Positions 32,357-40,354 are shown, counted from the stretch's first letter. The stretch is DNA of 56,649 nt from Caulobacter sp. (GCA_017744495.1 JAGIBE010000279.1:1-56649); one strand, 5' to 3'. Numbers and translations are program-made. Notes: a model not told the origin generated them from the letters alone.

Positions 32357-33189
32357 GCGTCCAGCCCCTGAGACTGGCCGGCCGATCCGGCCACGGCGTC
32401 CTGCTGATCCACGGCCTGACCGGCGCCCCGGCGGAAATGAAGCCCCTGGCCAAGCGCCTGGCGCGGCGCGGCTTCGAAGTCCACGCGCCGCTCCTGCCCG
32501 GGCATGGCGCGGACGAGGCGACCCTGCTGCGCACCACTTGGCGCGACTGGCTGGAGGGTCTGGTCGAGGCCTATGACCGGTTCGCCGCCGAGGTCGACAC
32601 CGTGTCGGTGGCCGGCATCTGCGTGGGTGGGGCGCTGGGCCTGCTGCTGGCGGCCGAGCGGCCCGACATCCACGCCGCCGCCGTCTATTCGATGACCTTC
32701 GAGTACGACGGCTGGAACATGCCGCGCTTCGCCGTGGCCGCGCCGGTGATCCAGCTGATCGCCAATCTGCCGGGCGTGCGCCGCCTGGCTTGGGCCGAGA
32801 CCCATCCCTTCGGCCTGAAGGACGAGCGCCTGCGGGGCCTGGCCGAGCGCGCGCCAGATGGCCTGATCGAAGGCGCGATCGATCGGCTGCCGCTGGGCGC
32901 CCTCTATCAGATGTACCGCATGGGCCGGCGGTTGGAGCGGATCGGCAAGGCGATCGAGACGCCCACCCTGATCCTGCACGCCCGCGACGACGACATGAGC
33001 CATCCGCGCAACGCCTACCGCCTGGAGAAGGCCCTGGGCGGGCCCACGCGCCTGCATCTGCTCGACGACAGCTACCACATGATCCACGTCGATCAGGAGC
33101 GCGACCGGGTGGCGGCCCTGACGGCGGCCTTCTTCGACGGCGAGACGCTGTACGCGGCCGAACGGCTGGACCTGAAGTCCCATGCTTGA
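32353..33189 (+). CDS. Alpha/beta hydrolase with Cys in the nucleophile elbow
   Basis: A 278-residue alpha/beta-hydrolase resembling carboxylesterase Est30-type enzymes: VLLIHGLTGAPAEMKPLAKRL (oxyanion region), PLLPGHG, and the C-terminal catalytic Asp region LILHARDDDMSHP and His region SYHMIHVDQERD. The nucleophile elbow, normally G-x-S-x-G, reads GICVG with Cys90. Cysteine at this site is known from dienelactone hydrolases and polyhydroxyalkanoate synthases, and fits acyl transfer rather than simple ester hydrolysis. Start and stop overlap the neighbours. It probably handles an acyl intermediate in the pathway. Confidence 0.85.
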   Translation: MSVQPLRLAGRSGHGVLLIHGLTGAPAEMKPLAKRLARRGFEVHAPLLPGHGADEATLLRTTWRDWLEGLVEAYDRFAAEVDTVSVAGICVGGALGLLLAAERPDIHAAAVYSMTFEYDGWNMPRFAVAAPVIQLIANLPGVRRLAWAETHPFGLKDERLRGLAERAPDGLIEGAIDRLPLGALYQMYRMGRRLERIGKAIETPTLILHARDDDMSHPRNAYRLEKALGGPTRLHLLDDSYHMIHVDQERDRVAALTAAFFDGETLYAAERLDLKSHA

Positions 33190-34294
33190 GACCCAGGTCC
33201 TGACCACGCTGGACGACCTGCCAAGCGGCCAATGGGACGCGCTGTTCGAGGATACGCTGGAAGGCTTCGACTATCTGCGCGCCATCGAAGGCGCGGGCCT
33301 GGCCGGCTTCGAGTGGCGCTACGTGCTCGCCCACCGCGACGGGCGGCTGGTCGGGGCGGTCCCGGCCTTCATCACCGACTATCGGCTGGAGACCACCTTC
33401 GAAGGCGCAAGCCGACGGATCGCCGAACAAGTCCGCCGCCTCGCGCCGGGCGTGATAACGCCGAAGCTGGCCTGTCTAGGTTCGCCCTGCACCGAGACCG
33501 CCACCGTCGGCTTCGCGCCGGATCTGGCCGACGCCGAGCGGCCCATCGTTCTGAGCGCCCTGGTCCGCGCCTTCGGGCGGGAGGCCGTCCGGTCCGGATG
33601 CGCCCTGTCCGGCGTGAAGGACGCCGACCACGCCCAGGCCGAGCTCTGGGCGGCTGCGATGAAGCAGGGCGGCTACAGCCCTGTATCCGGCCAGGCTATC
33701 GCCGATCTCGACATCGACTTCCCGACGATCGACGTCTATCTGGCGCGGCTCTCCAGCGGCGTGCGCAAGGACATGCGCCGCAAGCTGCGGTCCCGGCCGA
33801 AGGTGCGGATTGAAGTGCGGAGCGACCTGGGCTCCGACCTGCCCAGAGCCATGGACCTCTATCATCAGACCCTGGCGCGCGCAGAGGCCCAGCTGGAGAC
33901 CCTGACTCCGACCTTCTTCACCGAGGTGGCCGCGCGCATGCCGGGACACGCCGTCTTCGTCCTCTACTACGTCGGCGGCGACCTGCTGGCCTTCAACCTC
34001 CTGCTCGAGGACGGCGAGGTGCTGCTGGACAAGTTCTTCTGCATGGAGGCCGAGCGCGGGCGCGCCCATAACCTCTATTTCCTCAGCTGGTTCTACAATC
34101 TCGAGCGCTGCCTGGCGCGAGGCCTCAAGCGCTATCGAAGCGGCCAGGCCAACCTCGCCGACAAGGTGCGGCTGGGCAGCCGGCTGACTCCCACGACGAT
34201 GTACTTCCGCCATCGCAACGGCCTGCTGAACGGCGCCCTGCGCGCCCTGGCGCCGCTGGTCATGGGCGATCCGCTGGAAGGGTTGGCCGCATGA
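33182..34294 (+). CDS. GNAT/FemAB-like acyltransferase (Acetyltransf_6 type)
   Basis: A 370-residue cytoplasmic protein with the double-GNAT layout of FemAB/peptidoglycan-recognition-type enzymes. The first half has FEWRYVLAHRDGRLVGAVPAF; a middle helical block (SSGVRKDMRRKLRS) is typical of these proteins; the second half has VFVLYYVGGDLLAFNLLLEDGEVLLDKFFCME and YRSGQANLADKVRLGSRLTPTTMYFRHR. Such enzymes transfer aminoacyl or acyl groups, often to amines. In this operon it could attach the fatty chain to the amine product. It overlaps the upstream gene by eight bases and the downstream gene by four. Confidence 0.7.
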   Translation: MLETQVLTTLDDLPSGQWDALFEDTLEGFDYLRAIEGAGLAGFEWRYVLAHRDGRLVGAVPAFITDYRLETTFEGASRRIAEQVRRLAPGVITPKLACLGSPCTETATVGFAPDLADAERPIVLSALVRAFGREAVRSGCALSGVKDADHAQAELWAAAMKQGGYSPVSGQAIADLDIDFPTIDVYLARLSSGVRKDMRRKLRSRPKVRIEVRSDLGSDLPRAMDLYHQTLARAEAQLETLTPTFFTEVAARMPGHAVFVLYYVGGDLLAFNLLLEDGEVLLDKFFCMEAERGRAHNLYFLSWFYNLERCLARGLKRYRSGQANLADKVRLGSRLTPTTMYFRHRNGLLNGALRALAPLVMGDPLEGLAA

Positions 34295-34707
34295 CCGCCC
34301 TGGCCGCTCGCCCTCGTCGGCGTTTGGCGCCGATGGTGCTGTTCGCCATCCTGCCGTTGCTGACCCTGGGCTACCAGATCGCGGCCAAGGCTTCGGCCGC
34401 CCATCTGGCCGAGGTTCAGTTCGACGCCGCCTGGCTGCTGACCGCCGTGCGGATGCCCAGCGTCCAGATTCTGCTGGTCTGCGAGGTCGCCAGTTTCGTC
34501 GCCTGGATGACCGTGCTGTCCGAAATGCCCCTGAGCGCGGCCTTTCCGCTGTCGGCGGTCAGCTATGTGCTGATCATCGCCGCCAGCGCCGTGGTCTTCC
34601 ACGAGTCCGTGAGTCTGCTGCAGGTGTTGGGCAGCCTGGCGATCCTGACGGGCGTCTGGTTGATCGGACGAGGCGGCCGCGAGGCCCCAGCGGGACCGAC
34701 CGCATGA
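34291..34707 (+). CDS. Small EamA/SMR-like four-TM membrane protein, copy B
   Basis: A 138-residue four-helix protein: MVLFAILPLLTLGYQIAAKA; VQILLVCEVASFVAWMTVL; LSAAFPLSAVSYVLIIAASAVVF; and VLGSLAILTGVWLIG. The layout matches copy A at 31026 but the sequences are clearly different, like ArnE and ArnF. Two unequal SMR-like halves in one operon suggest an antiparallel heterodimer that moves a lipid intermediate or product across the inner membrane. Start and stop overlap the neighbouring genes (ATGA both times). Confidence 0.8.
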   Translation: MTALAARPRRRLAPMVLFAILPLLTLGYQIAAKASAAHLAEVQFDAAWLLTAVRMPSVQILLVCEVASFVAWMTVLSEMPLSAAFPLSAVSYVLIIAASAVVFHESVSLLQVLGSLAILTGVWLIGRGGREAPAGPTA

Positions 34708-35834
34708 CCGGGCTGGCCCTCAAGACCCTGCTGTTCGACTGGCGCCGGTTCGCGCCGGCCGCCGTGGCCGTCGGCTTCTCGGGACTACTGGTCCTGCTGC
34801 AGGCCGGGCTGATCCTCGGCGTGTTTTCCCTGGCCAGCGTCTATGTGACCAAGTCCTCGGCCGATCTCTGGGTCGGGTTCCCCGGCGTGCAGAGCATCGA
34901 TCTGGGGCGGCCGATCGGCGGGGCGACCGAGCTTTTCCTGCGCGCCGACCCGCGCGTCGCCCAGGTCGAGCCCTTTTACTGGGGTTCGGGCGAATGGCGC
35001 ACCAGTCGTCACGGCATGGTCAATGTCTACATCGTCGGTCTGGACCCGGCGCCCGGCGCGATGGTGCTCTCGCAAGTTTTGCCGACCGACCTGCGCGCCG
35101 CTCTCAGCGAACCGGACGCCGTGCTGATCGACCGGGCGGACCTGCGCAAGCTGGAGGCCGGCGTCGGCGGCCTGGCCGAGATCAACGGCCACCAGGTGCG
35201 GATCGTCGGCGTCACCGACGGCCTGCGCGCCCTGGGCGGCGTCAACGTCATCGCTTCCGCCGCCACGGCCCGCCGGTTGGACCCGGCGATCGGCAATGGG
35301 GAGGGCGCGGCCTATTTCACCGCCCGCCTCAACGACCCGGCCCAGGCGTCCGGCGCCGTCGCTGACCTGCGGGCGGTGGGCCGCCAGCGCGGCTTCGAGC
35401 CCATGACCAGCAAGACCTTCGCCGACCGCAGCGTCCGCTATTGGCTGGGTGAGTCCGGCGCGGGCGTGGCCTTCGTGTTCGGCAGCGCCGTCGCGATCCT
35501 GGTGGCGGTGATTGTCACCAGCCAGACCTTGGCGGCCGCTGTCGCCGCCTCGCTGAAGGACTACGCGGCCTTGCGAGCCCTGGGTTTCACGATCGGCGCT
35601 CTGCGCGCGATCGTTCTGGCCCAGACAGCCTGGATCGCGGCGGCGGGCGTGGTCTTGGCCGGCGTGCTGACCACCATCCTGGCGATGGTCGCGCGATGGC
35701 AGGCCACGCCGCTGGTCATGACCGCGCCGATGGTCGGGGGCGCGGCCGGCCTGGTGGCGCTGGTCGCTTTCGGTTCGGGCCTGTGGGCGCTGCGACGCGT
35801 CGCGCGCGCCGATCCGGCCGCGTTGCTTCTGTGA
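34704..35834 (+). CDS. ABC transporter permease, DevC/FtsX-like
   Basis: A 376-residue permease with the MacB/FtsX topology: one N-terminal helix (FAPAAVAVGFSGLLVLLQAGLI), a periplasmic domain of about 220 residues, and three C-terminal helices (GVAFVFGSAVAILVAVIVTSQTLAAAV; LAQTAWIAAAGVVLAGVLTTIL; AGLVALVAFGSGLWALRRV). The DYAALRALGFT segment after the second helix is the coupling motif typical of DevC. With the adaptor, TolC and ATPase genes downstream it completes a tripartite ABC exporter like DevBCA, which exports glycolipids in cyanobacterial heterocysts. That parallel is by family only. Confidence 0.87.
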   Translation: MTGLALKTLLFDWRRFAPAAVAVGFSGLLVLLQAGLILGVFSLASVYVTKSSADLWVGFPGVQSIDLGRPIGGATELFLRADPRVAQVEPFYWGSGEWRTSRHGMVNVYIVGLDPAPGAMVLSQVLPTDLRAALSEPDAVLIDRADLRKLEAGVGGLAEINGHQVRIVGVTDGLRALGGVNVIASAATARRLDPAIGNGEGAAYFTARLNDPAQASGAVADLRAVGRQRGFEPMTSKTFADRSVRYWLGESGAGVAFVFGSAVAILVAVIVTSQTLAAAVAASLKDYAALRALGFTIGALRAIVLAQTAWIAAAGVVLAGVLTTILAMVARWQATPLVMTAPMVGGAAGLVALVAFGSGLWALRRVARADPAALLL

Positions 35835-35841
35835 GGTTTCG

Positions 35842-36747
35842 ATGATGCTCCGCCACGCGCCGAGGGGCCGTGTCCTCGTCCCCGTCCTGCTGGCCACCGG
35901 CGTCCTGCTGACGGCCTGCCAGAGGGGGCCGGACGCCGCCAACGCCCAGAACCGGCCGGCGCCGGCCGCGGTAGCCCGAGGGGTGATCGCGGTCGAGGGC
36001 GGACTGATCCCGGTCGCCGCGCCCCGCGACGGGCTGATCGCCAAGGTCAGCGTGGAGGAGGGCGCCCACGTCGATCGCGGCGCCGTGCTGGCCCAACTGG
36101 ACACCGAGCGGGACGCCCTGCTGGCGGCGCAGGCGCGGGCCGAAACCGCTCAGCAGGAAGCCGCCTGGCGCGGCGCCCAGGCGCGGGCCGCGGCGGCTCA
36201 GGGCGAGGCGGCGCGCCTGGCGCGCCTGGCTTCCGCCGACGCCGCGACCCGGCGCGAGGCCGAGCAGGCCCAGCAGGCGGCTAAGGCGGCCGCCGCCCAG
36301 AGCGACGAGGCCGCGCACGCCGTCGACGTGGCGCGGGCCCGCCAGCGCCTGGCGGAGCTGGAGCAGACCGTCCGCACGGTCCGCGCTCCGGTCTCGGGAC
36401 TGGTCCTGCGGCGCACGGCGGCGGTGGGCTCGGCGGCGGTGGCCGCTTCCGCAACGCCTCTGTTCGTGCTGGCGCCCGACGGTCCCAGGGTTGTCCGCGC
36501 CGAACTGGACGAGGCCTTCGTCGACCGGGTCATGCCCGGCGCGGTCGCCTGGGTGACCGACGCCAGCGGCGGCGGTCGAGTGCTGAAGGCGCGGGTCCTG
36601 CGGATATCGCCGTCGTTCGAGGCCGCGGCCCTGGACGACCAGCCCGGCGCGCGCGCCGACGGTCGCGTCCTGCGTCTGGTCCTGGCCTTCGATGAGCCCA
36701 ACACCCTGCGTCTGGGCCAGCGGGTTCTGGCGAGGATCGGCGGATGA
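35842..36747 (+). CDS. HlyD/DevB-family periplasmic adaptor lipoprotein
   Basis: A 301-residue membrane-fusion protein. The signal peptide ends in a lipobox (LLTAC, Cys26), so it is probably a lipoprotein anchored in the inner membrane. The lipoyl-like half-motif GLIAKVSVEEGAHVDRGAVLAQLD is followed by a long Ala/Gln/Arg-rich coiled coil (about residues 90-165) and the matching half-motif VRAPVSGLVLRRTAAVGS. The beta-barrel domain follows. It should bridge the ABC permease and the TolC protein. Its last four bases overlap the TolC start. Confidence 0.88.
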   Translation: MMLRHAPRGRVLVPVLLATGVLLTACQRGPDAANAQNRPAPAAVARGVIAVEGGLIPVAAPRDGLIAKVSVEEGAHVDRGAVLAQLDTERDALLAAQARAETAQQEAAWRGAQARAAAAQGEAARLARLASADAATRREAEQAQQAAKAAAAQSDEAAHAVDVARARQRLAELEQTVRTVRAPVSGLVLRRTAAVGSAAVAASATPLFVLAPDGPRVVRAELDEAFVDRVMPGAVAWVTDASGGGRVLKARVLRISPSFEAAALDDQPGARADGRVLRLVLAFDEPNTLRLGQRVLARIGG

Positions 36748-38048
36748 TCGGGCGGATCCTGGCCGCGGTCCTGGCGGTAACGCCCGCCGTGGCCGGCGCA
36801 GCGCCTCAGGTCTCTCCGCCGATCTCGCCGCCGGCCTGGGCGGCGACCCTCGACGACCCGGTGCTGTCCGATCTGCTGGTCCGCGCGGATCAAGGCTCGC
36901 TGGACATCCGCATGGCGCTGGCGCGGCTGGACAAGGCCCAGGCCGACGTCGCCCTGGCCCGCGCCGACCGCCGGCCGCGCCTGACGATCGGCGCGGAGGC
37001 CGCCATTGGCGGCGCCGACTTCTCGTCCAGCAGCGCCGGGGCCGGCGCGCCCTTGGCGGGCAGCTACGAGATCGACCTGTTTCATCGCTTGAAGAGCCGA
37101 CGGGGCGCCGCCGAGGCCGACAAGGTCGCGGCGGAGCACGATGTCGCCGCCGCCCGCCAGCTGGTGCTGGCCGAGGTGGCTCGAGCCTACGTGACCCTGC
37201 GCGCCGATCAGGAGCATCGCGCGGCCGCGACGATCAGGGCGGACCTGGCTAGGCAGGCGCAGGATCTGCTCGGCCGTCGGGCCTCGGAGGGCATGATCCT
37301 GGCCGAGGCGGTGGCTACGGCGCGGACGGCCCGGGCTCAAGCGGACGCCGATCTCCAGCGCGGGGTCCATGCCGTCGAGGCCGACTGCTGGCGGCTTGGT
37401 CTCCTGCTCGGCCAGGACGTCCCCGTCGATGAACCCGCCTATGCGGGCGATGAGATCCCGGTCACGCCGTCGCTCGCAGAGGCGACGTCGGAAGCGGTCA
37501 TGGCGCGGCCCGACATCCAGGCGGCCTACGCCCGCTTGCAGGCCGCCGACGCCCGCGTGGCCGAGGCCGTCGCGGCGTCGAGGCCCCGGTTCACCCTGAC
37601 GGCCGGCATCGGGTCCGGCGACCCGGACCTGCTGTACCTGCTGGACGTCCGCGCCCTGGCCTGGGCGATCGCCGGCGGCCTGACCCATGAGCTGCTGGAC
37701 GGCGGCGCGGCCAAGGCGCGCAAGCACGGCGCCGAGGCCGAGGCGCGGCTAGCGGAACTGGCCTATCGCAAGGCGGTGGGCCAGGCCTGGGGACAGGCTC
37801 GCCTCGACCTCGCGGCGCTGCAGGACGCAGCCGCCGAGGAAGCCGTGGCGAAGAGGGCGTGGACCCGCGCCGTCGGGGTGTTCGGGACGGGGCAGACCCG
37901 ACACCAGGACGGCGACATCGACGCCCTGGCCCTGGCCGCGCTGGAGGCGCGAGCCGTCGAGGCCGATGTGGCGCTGACCAACGCTCAGGCGGCTCGCGCC
38001 CAGGCCTATGTCGATCTGCTGTTGACCCTGGGCGGGCGCGCGGCATGA
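36744..38048 (+). CDS. TolC-like outer-membrane efflux protein (ABC system)
   Basis: A 434-residue outer-membrane factor. A signal peptide (ILAAVLAVTPAVAGA) is followed by the two repeated helical hairpins of the family, visible as DIRMALARLDKAQADVALARADRRPRL with AAEADKVAAEHDVAAARQLVLAEVARAYVTLR, and RPDIQAAYARLQAADARVAEAVAASRPRFTL with the second set of helices. It resembles the NodT/OprM group without its lipobox. It is encoded inside the ABC exporter set, between the adaptor and the ATPase genes, with overlaps at both ends. Confidence 0.87.
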   Translation: MIGRILAAVLAVTPAVAGAAPQVSPPISPPAWAATLDDPVLSDLLVRADQGSLDIRMALARLDKAQADVALARADRRPRLTIGAEAAIGGADFSSSSAGAGAPLAGSYEIDLFHRLKSRRGAAEADKVAAEHDVAAARQLVLAEVARAYVTLRADQEHRAAATIRADLARQAQDLLGRRASEGMILAEAVATARTARAQADADLQRGVHAVEADCWRLGLLLGQDVPVDEPAYAGDEIPVTPSLAEATSEAVMARPDIQAAYARLQAADARVAEAVAASRPRFTLTAGIGSGDPDLLYLLDVRALAWAIAGGLTHELLDGGAAKARKHGAEAEARLAELAYRKAVGQAWGQARLDLAALQDAAAEEAVAKRAWTRAVGVFGTGQTRHQDGDIDALALAALEARAVEADVALTNAQAARAQAYVDLLLTLGGRAA

Positions 38049-38719
38049 GCGTCTCCCTCCGCGCCGAGACGGTGCGCAAGCACTATGGCGAAGGCGTCCA
38101 GCGGATCGACGCGCTGCATCCGGTCAGCCTGAGCCTGAGGCCCGGCGAGTTGGTCATGATCACGGGCCCTTCAGGCTCCGGGAAGTCCACGCTTCTGGCG
38201 ATCCTGTCGGGTCTGCTGAGCCCCGACGCGGGATCGGTCGAGGCTTTGGGAAAGGCCCTGGCGCCGATGAGCGCGGATCAGCGCGACCGCTTCCGCCTGG
38301 CCCATTCCGGCTTCATCTTCCAGGGCTTCCATCTGCTGCCCGCCCTGACCGCCAGCGAGCAGGTCGAGATCGTCCTGCGGCGGCTCGGAGCGTCTGCGCG
38401 GGAGGCGAAGGCCCGGGCCGTCCAGGCCTTGGCGGCGGTGGGGCTCGAGCGGCGGATGTCCAACCGGCCCGGCGAGATGTCGGGCGGCGAGAAGCAGCGT
38501 GTGGCCATCGCCCGCGCCCTGGCCAAGCGGCCCGCCCTGATCTTCGCCGACGAACCGACCTCGGCCCTGGATTCCGAGAACGGGCGGCAGATCGCGGCGC
38601 TTCTGCGGGCCGAGGCCCACGCCAGCGGCGCCACCGTGGTCTGCGTGACCCACGACGCCCGGCTGACCGATCTGGCCGATCAGGTGCTGCGCATGGAAGA
38701 CGGCAGGATGCTGGCCTGA
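38045..38719 (+). CDS. ABC transporter ATP-binding protein (MacB/LolD/DevA-like)
   Basis: A 224-residue ATPase with all motifs intact: Walker A GPSGSGKST (residues 41-49), Q-loop Gln93, signature MSGGEKQRVAIARAL (from 145), Walker B ALIFADEPTSALD (from 164) and H-loop VTHD (His203). Sequence pattern and size match DevA/LolD/MacB-type ATPases that work with FtsX-like permeases and extract substrates from the membrane or periplasm. It is the last gene of block 1. Promoter copy 2 begins 8 bases after its stop. Confidence 0.92.
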   Translation: MSVSLRAETVRKHYGEGVQRIDALHPVSLSLRPGELVMITGPSGSGKSTLLAILSGLLSPDAGSVEALGKALAPMSADQRDRFRLAHSGFIFQGFHLLPALTASEQVEIVLRRLGASAREAKARAVQALAAVGLERRMSNRPGEMSGGEKQRVAIARALAKRPALIFADEPTSALDSENGRQIAALLRAEAHASGATVVCVTHDARLTDLADQVLRMEDGRMLA

Positions 38720-38726
38720 CCGGCGG

Positions 38727-38764
38727 TAAATCGATGAGGGCGGCGCGCTCGCACGGCGTCATTG
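38727..38764 (+). promoter_or_regulatory. ECF-like promoter motif, copy 2 (upstream of the ACP-like gene)
   Basis: TAAATCGATGAGGG (38727-38740) is followed after 16 bases by CGTCATTG (38757-38764), again with CGG before CGTC. The element sits in a 73-base gap inside an otherwise continuous gene series. The sequence CGTC-8 nt-ATG at 38757-38771 matches copy 3 exactly in spacing, so a start at 38769 could yield a leaderless mRNA. Confidence 0.75.
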
Positions 38765-38792
38765 GGCCATGTCCCCCCAGGAGCATCGCGCC

Positions 38793-39080
38793 ATGACCGA
38801 CGCCCTTTTCGCCCACGCCTTTCTGACCGACGAAGACGTCGCCGCCCTGATTTCCAGCAAGGCGGGCCTGGCCCGCTATGACCTGCAGCGTCCCACGCGG
38901 ATCTGTGATCTGCGGCTCCCGCTGGAGGCCTATATGGCGGTGCTCGTCGAGATCGAGGACCACTTCCATGTCGAGATCGGCGACCTGGTCGGGGCCGACT
39001 GCGCCACGCTCGGCGCGCTGATGGACCGGCTGAAGGCGTGCGTGGGTCAGTCCGTGGTCGCGCCTCTGCGCGCCGCCTGA
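38793..39080 (+). CDS. ACP-like protein lacking the phosphopantetheine serine
   Basis: A 95-residue four-helix-type protein. The segment RICDLRLPLEAYMAVLVEIEDHFHVEI aligns with helix II of acyl carrier proteins, where LGLDSLDTVELVMALEEEF is typical. At the D-S-L position it reads P-L-E (residues 43-45), so no serine is available for a phosphopantetheine arm. The D-L start of the helix and the later HFHVEI remain. It may be a docking or regulatory ACP homologue. The ATG at 38793 has AGGAG nine bases upstream; an in-frame ATG at 38769 would be nearly leaderless (103 residues). Confidence 0.6.
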   Translation: MTDALFAHAFLTDEDVAALISSKAGLARYDLQRPTRICDLRLPLEAYMAVLVEIEDHFHVEIGDLVGADCATLGALMDRLKACVGQSVVAPLRAA

Positions 39081-39117
39081 AAATCGGTGAGGGGCTTTCC
39101 ATCGCCTGGCGTCGTTG
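39080..39117 (+). promoter_or_regulatory. ECF-like promoter motif, copy 3 (upstream of block 3)
   Basis: AAAATCGGTGAGGG (39080-39093) is followed after 16 bases by CGTCGTTG (39110-39117). The start codon ATG at 39122 lies eight bases after CGTC, so a transcript initiated here would have almost no 5' leader. It falls in a 41-base gap between the ACP-like gene and the phosphotransferase-like gene. Confidence 0.75.
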
Positions 39118-39121
39118 AGCC

Positions 39122-40354
39122 ATGCGGATCGGATTCCTCTTCAACCACGACCAGGTCCATCAGGTGGCCCACAGCCTGCCGATCGCCCTGGCCCTGGCCG
39201 GCGGTGGCCCCGACCTGGAGATCGTGATCGCCACCACCAATCGCCGGCTGACCGCGGAGGTGATCCGGTTGGGCGGAGGGCTGATCGGCCACGGCGTCAG
39301 CCTGGTCGAACTGGGTCTGACAAAGCGGTCGTCCAAGCTGCTGGCCGCCACCGCCGAGGCGGTGCTGCCGGCGACCAAGCTGCTGGTCTATCGCGACAAC
39401 CTCGACTTCTTCCGCGCGCTGGACGTCCTGGTCGTCGCCGAGAAGACCTCGCTGATCCTCAAGACCCGCTATGGGCTCAAGGATCTCAAGATCGTCCATA
39501 CCCGGCACGGCGCCGGCGATCGCGCCATCGGCTTCGACAAGGCCAGCGCCGGCTTCGACCACGTGCTGGTCTCGGGGCGCAAGATCCGCGACCGCCTGGT
39601 CCACGAGACCGGCGTCGATCCCGGCAAGATCTCGATCGTCGGCTATCCCAAGTTCGACCTGCTGCCGGCGCGGGGCGCGACCCATCCGCTGCTCGACGAT
39701 GGCCGACCGGTCGTGCTGTACAATCCGCACGTCTCGCCGCACCTGTCGTCCTGGTACGAGGACGGGCGTCGCGTGCTGGACTGGTTCGTCGAACACGACG
39801 ACCACCATCTGATCTTCGCGCCGCATGTGATGCTGTTCGAGCGGCCGTTCGTGGCGACGATCGACAAGCTGCGGCTGGACCGCGCGGGACGGATCGAGGA
39901 GCGCTATCTGCGCGCGCCCAACATCCACATCGACCTGGGCAGCCGCGCCTCGACCACCATGGCCTACACCCAGCGGGCCGACCTCTACCTCGGCGACGTC
40001 AGCAGCCAGGTCTATGAGTTCCTTCTGCGCCCCCGGCCGTGCGTGTTCCTCAACACGCACCGCTTCGACTGGAGCGGCGACCCCAACTTCGGCCACTGGC
40101 GCACGGGTCCCGTCATCGAGGATGTCGCCGACCTGGGCGCGGCCATGGAGCGCTCTCGCCAAGAGCATGAAACGGTGTGGCGGCCCGTGCAGGAAGCGCT
40201 GTTCGACGAAAGCTTCGACCTGACGGACGAGCCGTCGTCGCAGCGCGCGGCGCGCGCCGTGGCACGGTTCGCGGGCTTGCCGTGGCCCGATCCCGCGGTG
40301 CGTCCGCCGGTCGAGACGCACGCGCTGGCGCGAACCGGGACGGGAGCGTTCTGA
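39122..40354 (+). CDS. CDP-glycerol glycerophosphotransferase-like / TagF-like enzyme
   Basis: A 410-residue GT-B-like protein. The C-terminal YTQRADLYLGDVSSQVYEFLLRP matches the TagF/TagB motif (A-D-x-x-x-x-D-x-S-S-x-x-x-E), and TRHGAGDRAIGF resembles the W-H-G-x-x-x-K motif of the N-terminal side. The family transfers glycerol-phosphate or related phosphopolyols from a CDP donor to lipid-linked acceptors. No Shine-Dalgarno precedes the ATG, consistent with the leaderless arrangement at promoter copy 3. The stop overlaps the next start (TGATG). Confidence 0.75.
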   Translation: MRIGFLFNHDQVHQVAHSLPIALALAGGGPDLEIVIATTNRRLTAEVIRLGGGLIGHGVSLVELGLTKRSSKLLAATAEAVLPATKLLVYRDNLDFFRALDVLVVAEKTSLILKTRYGLKDLKIVHTRHGAGDRAIGFDKASAGFDHVLVSGRKIRDRLVHETGVDPGKISIVGYPKFDLLPARGATHPLLDDGRPVVLYNPHVSPHLSSWYEDGRRVLDWFVEHDDHHLIFAPHVMLFERPFVATIDKLRLDRAGRIEERYLRAPNIHIDLGSRASTTMAYTQRADLYLGDVSSQVYEFLLRPRPCVFLNTHRFDWSGDPNFGHWRTGPVIEDVADLGAAMERSRQEHETVWRPVQEALFDESFDLTDEPSSQRAARAVARFAGLPWPDPAVRPPVETHALARTGTGAF

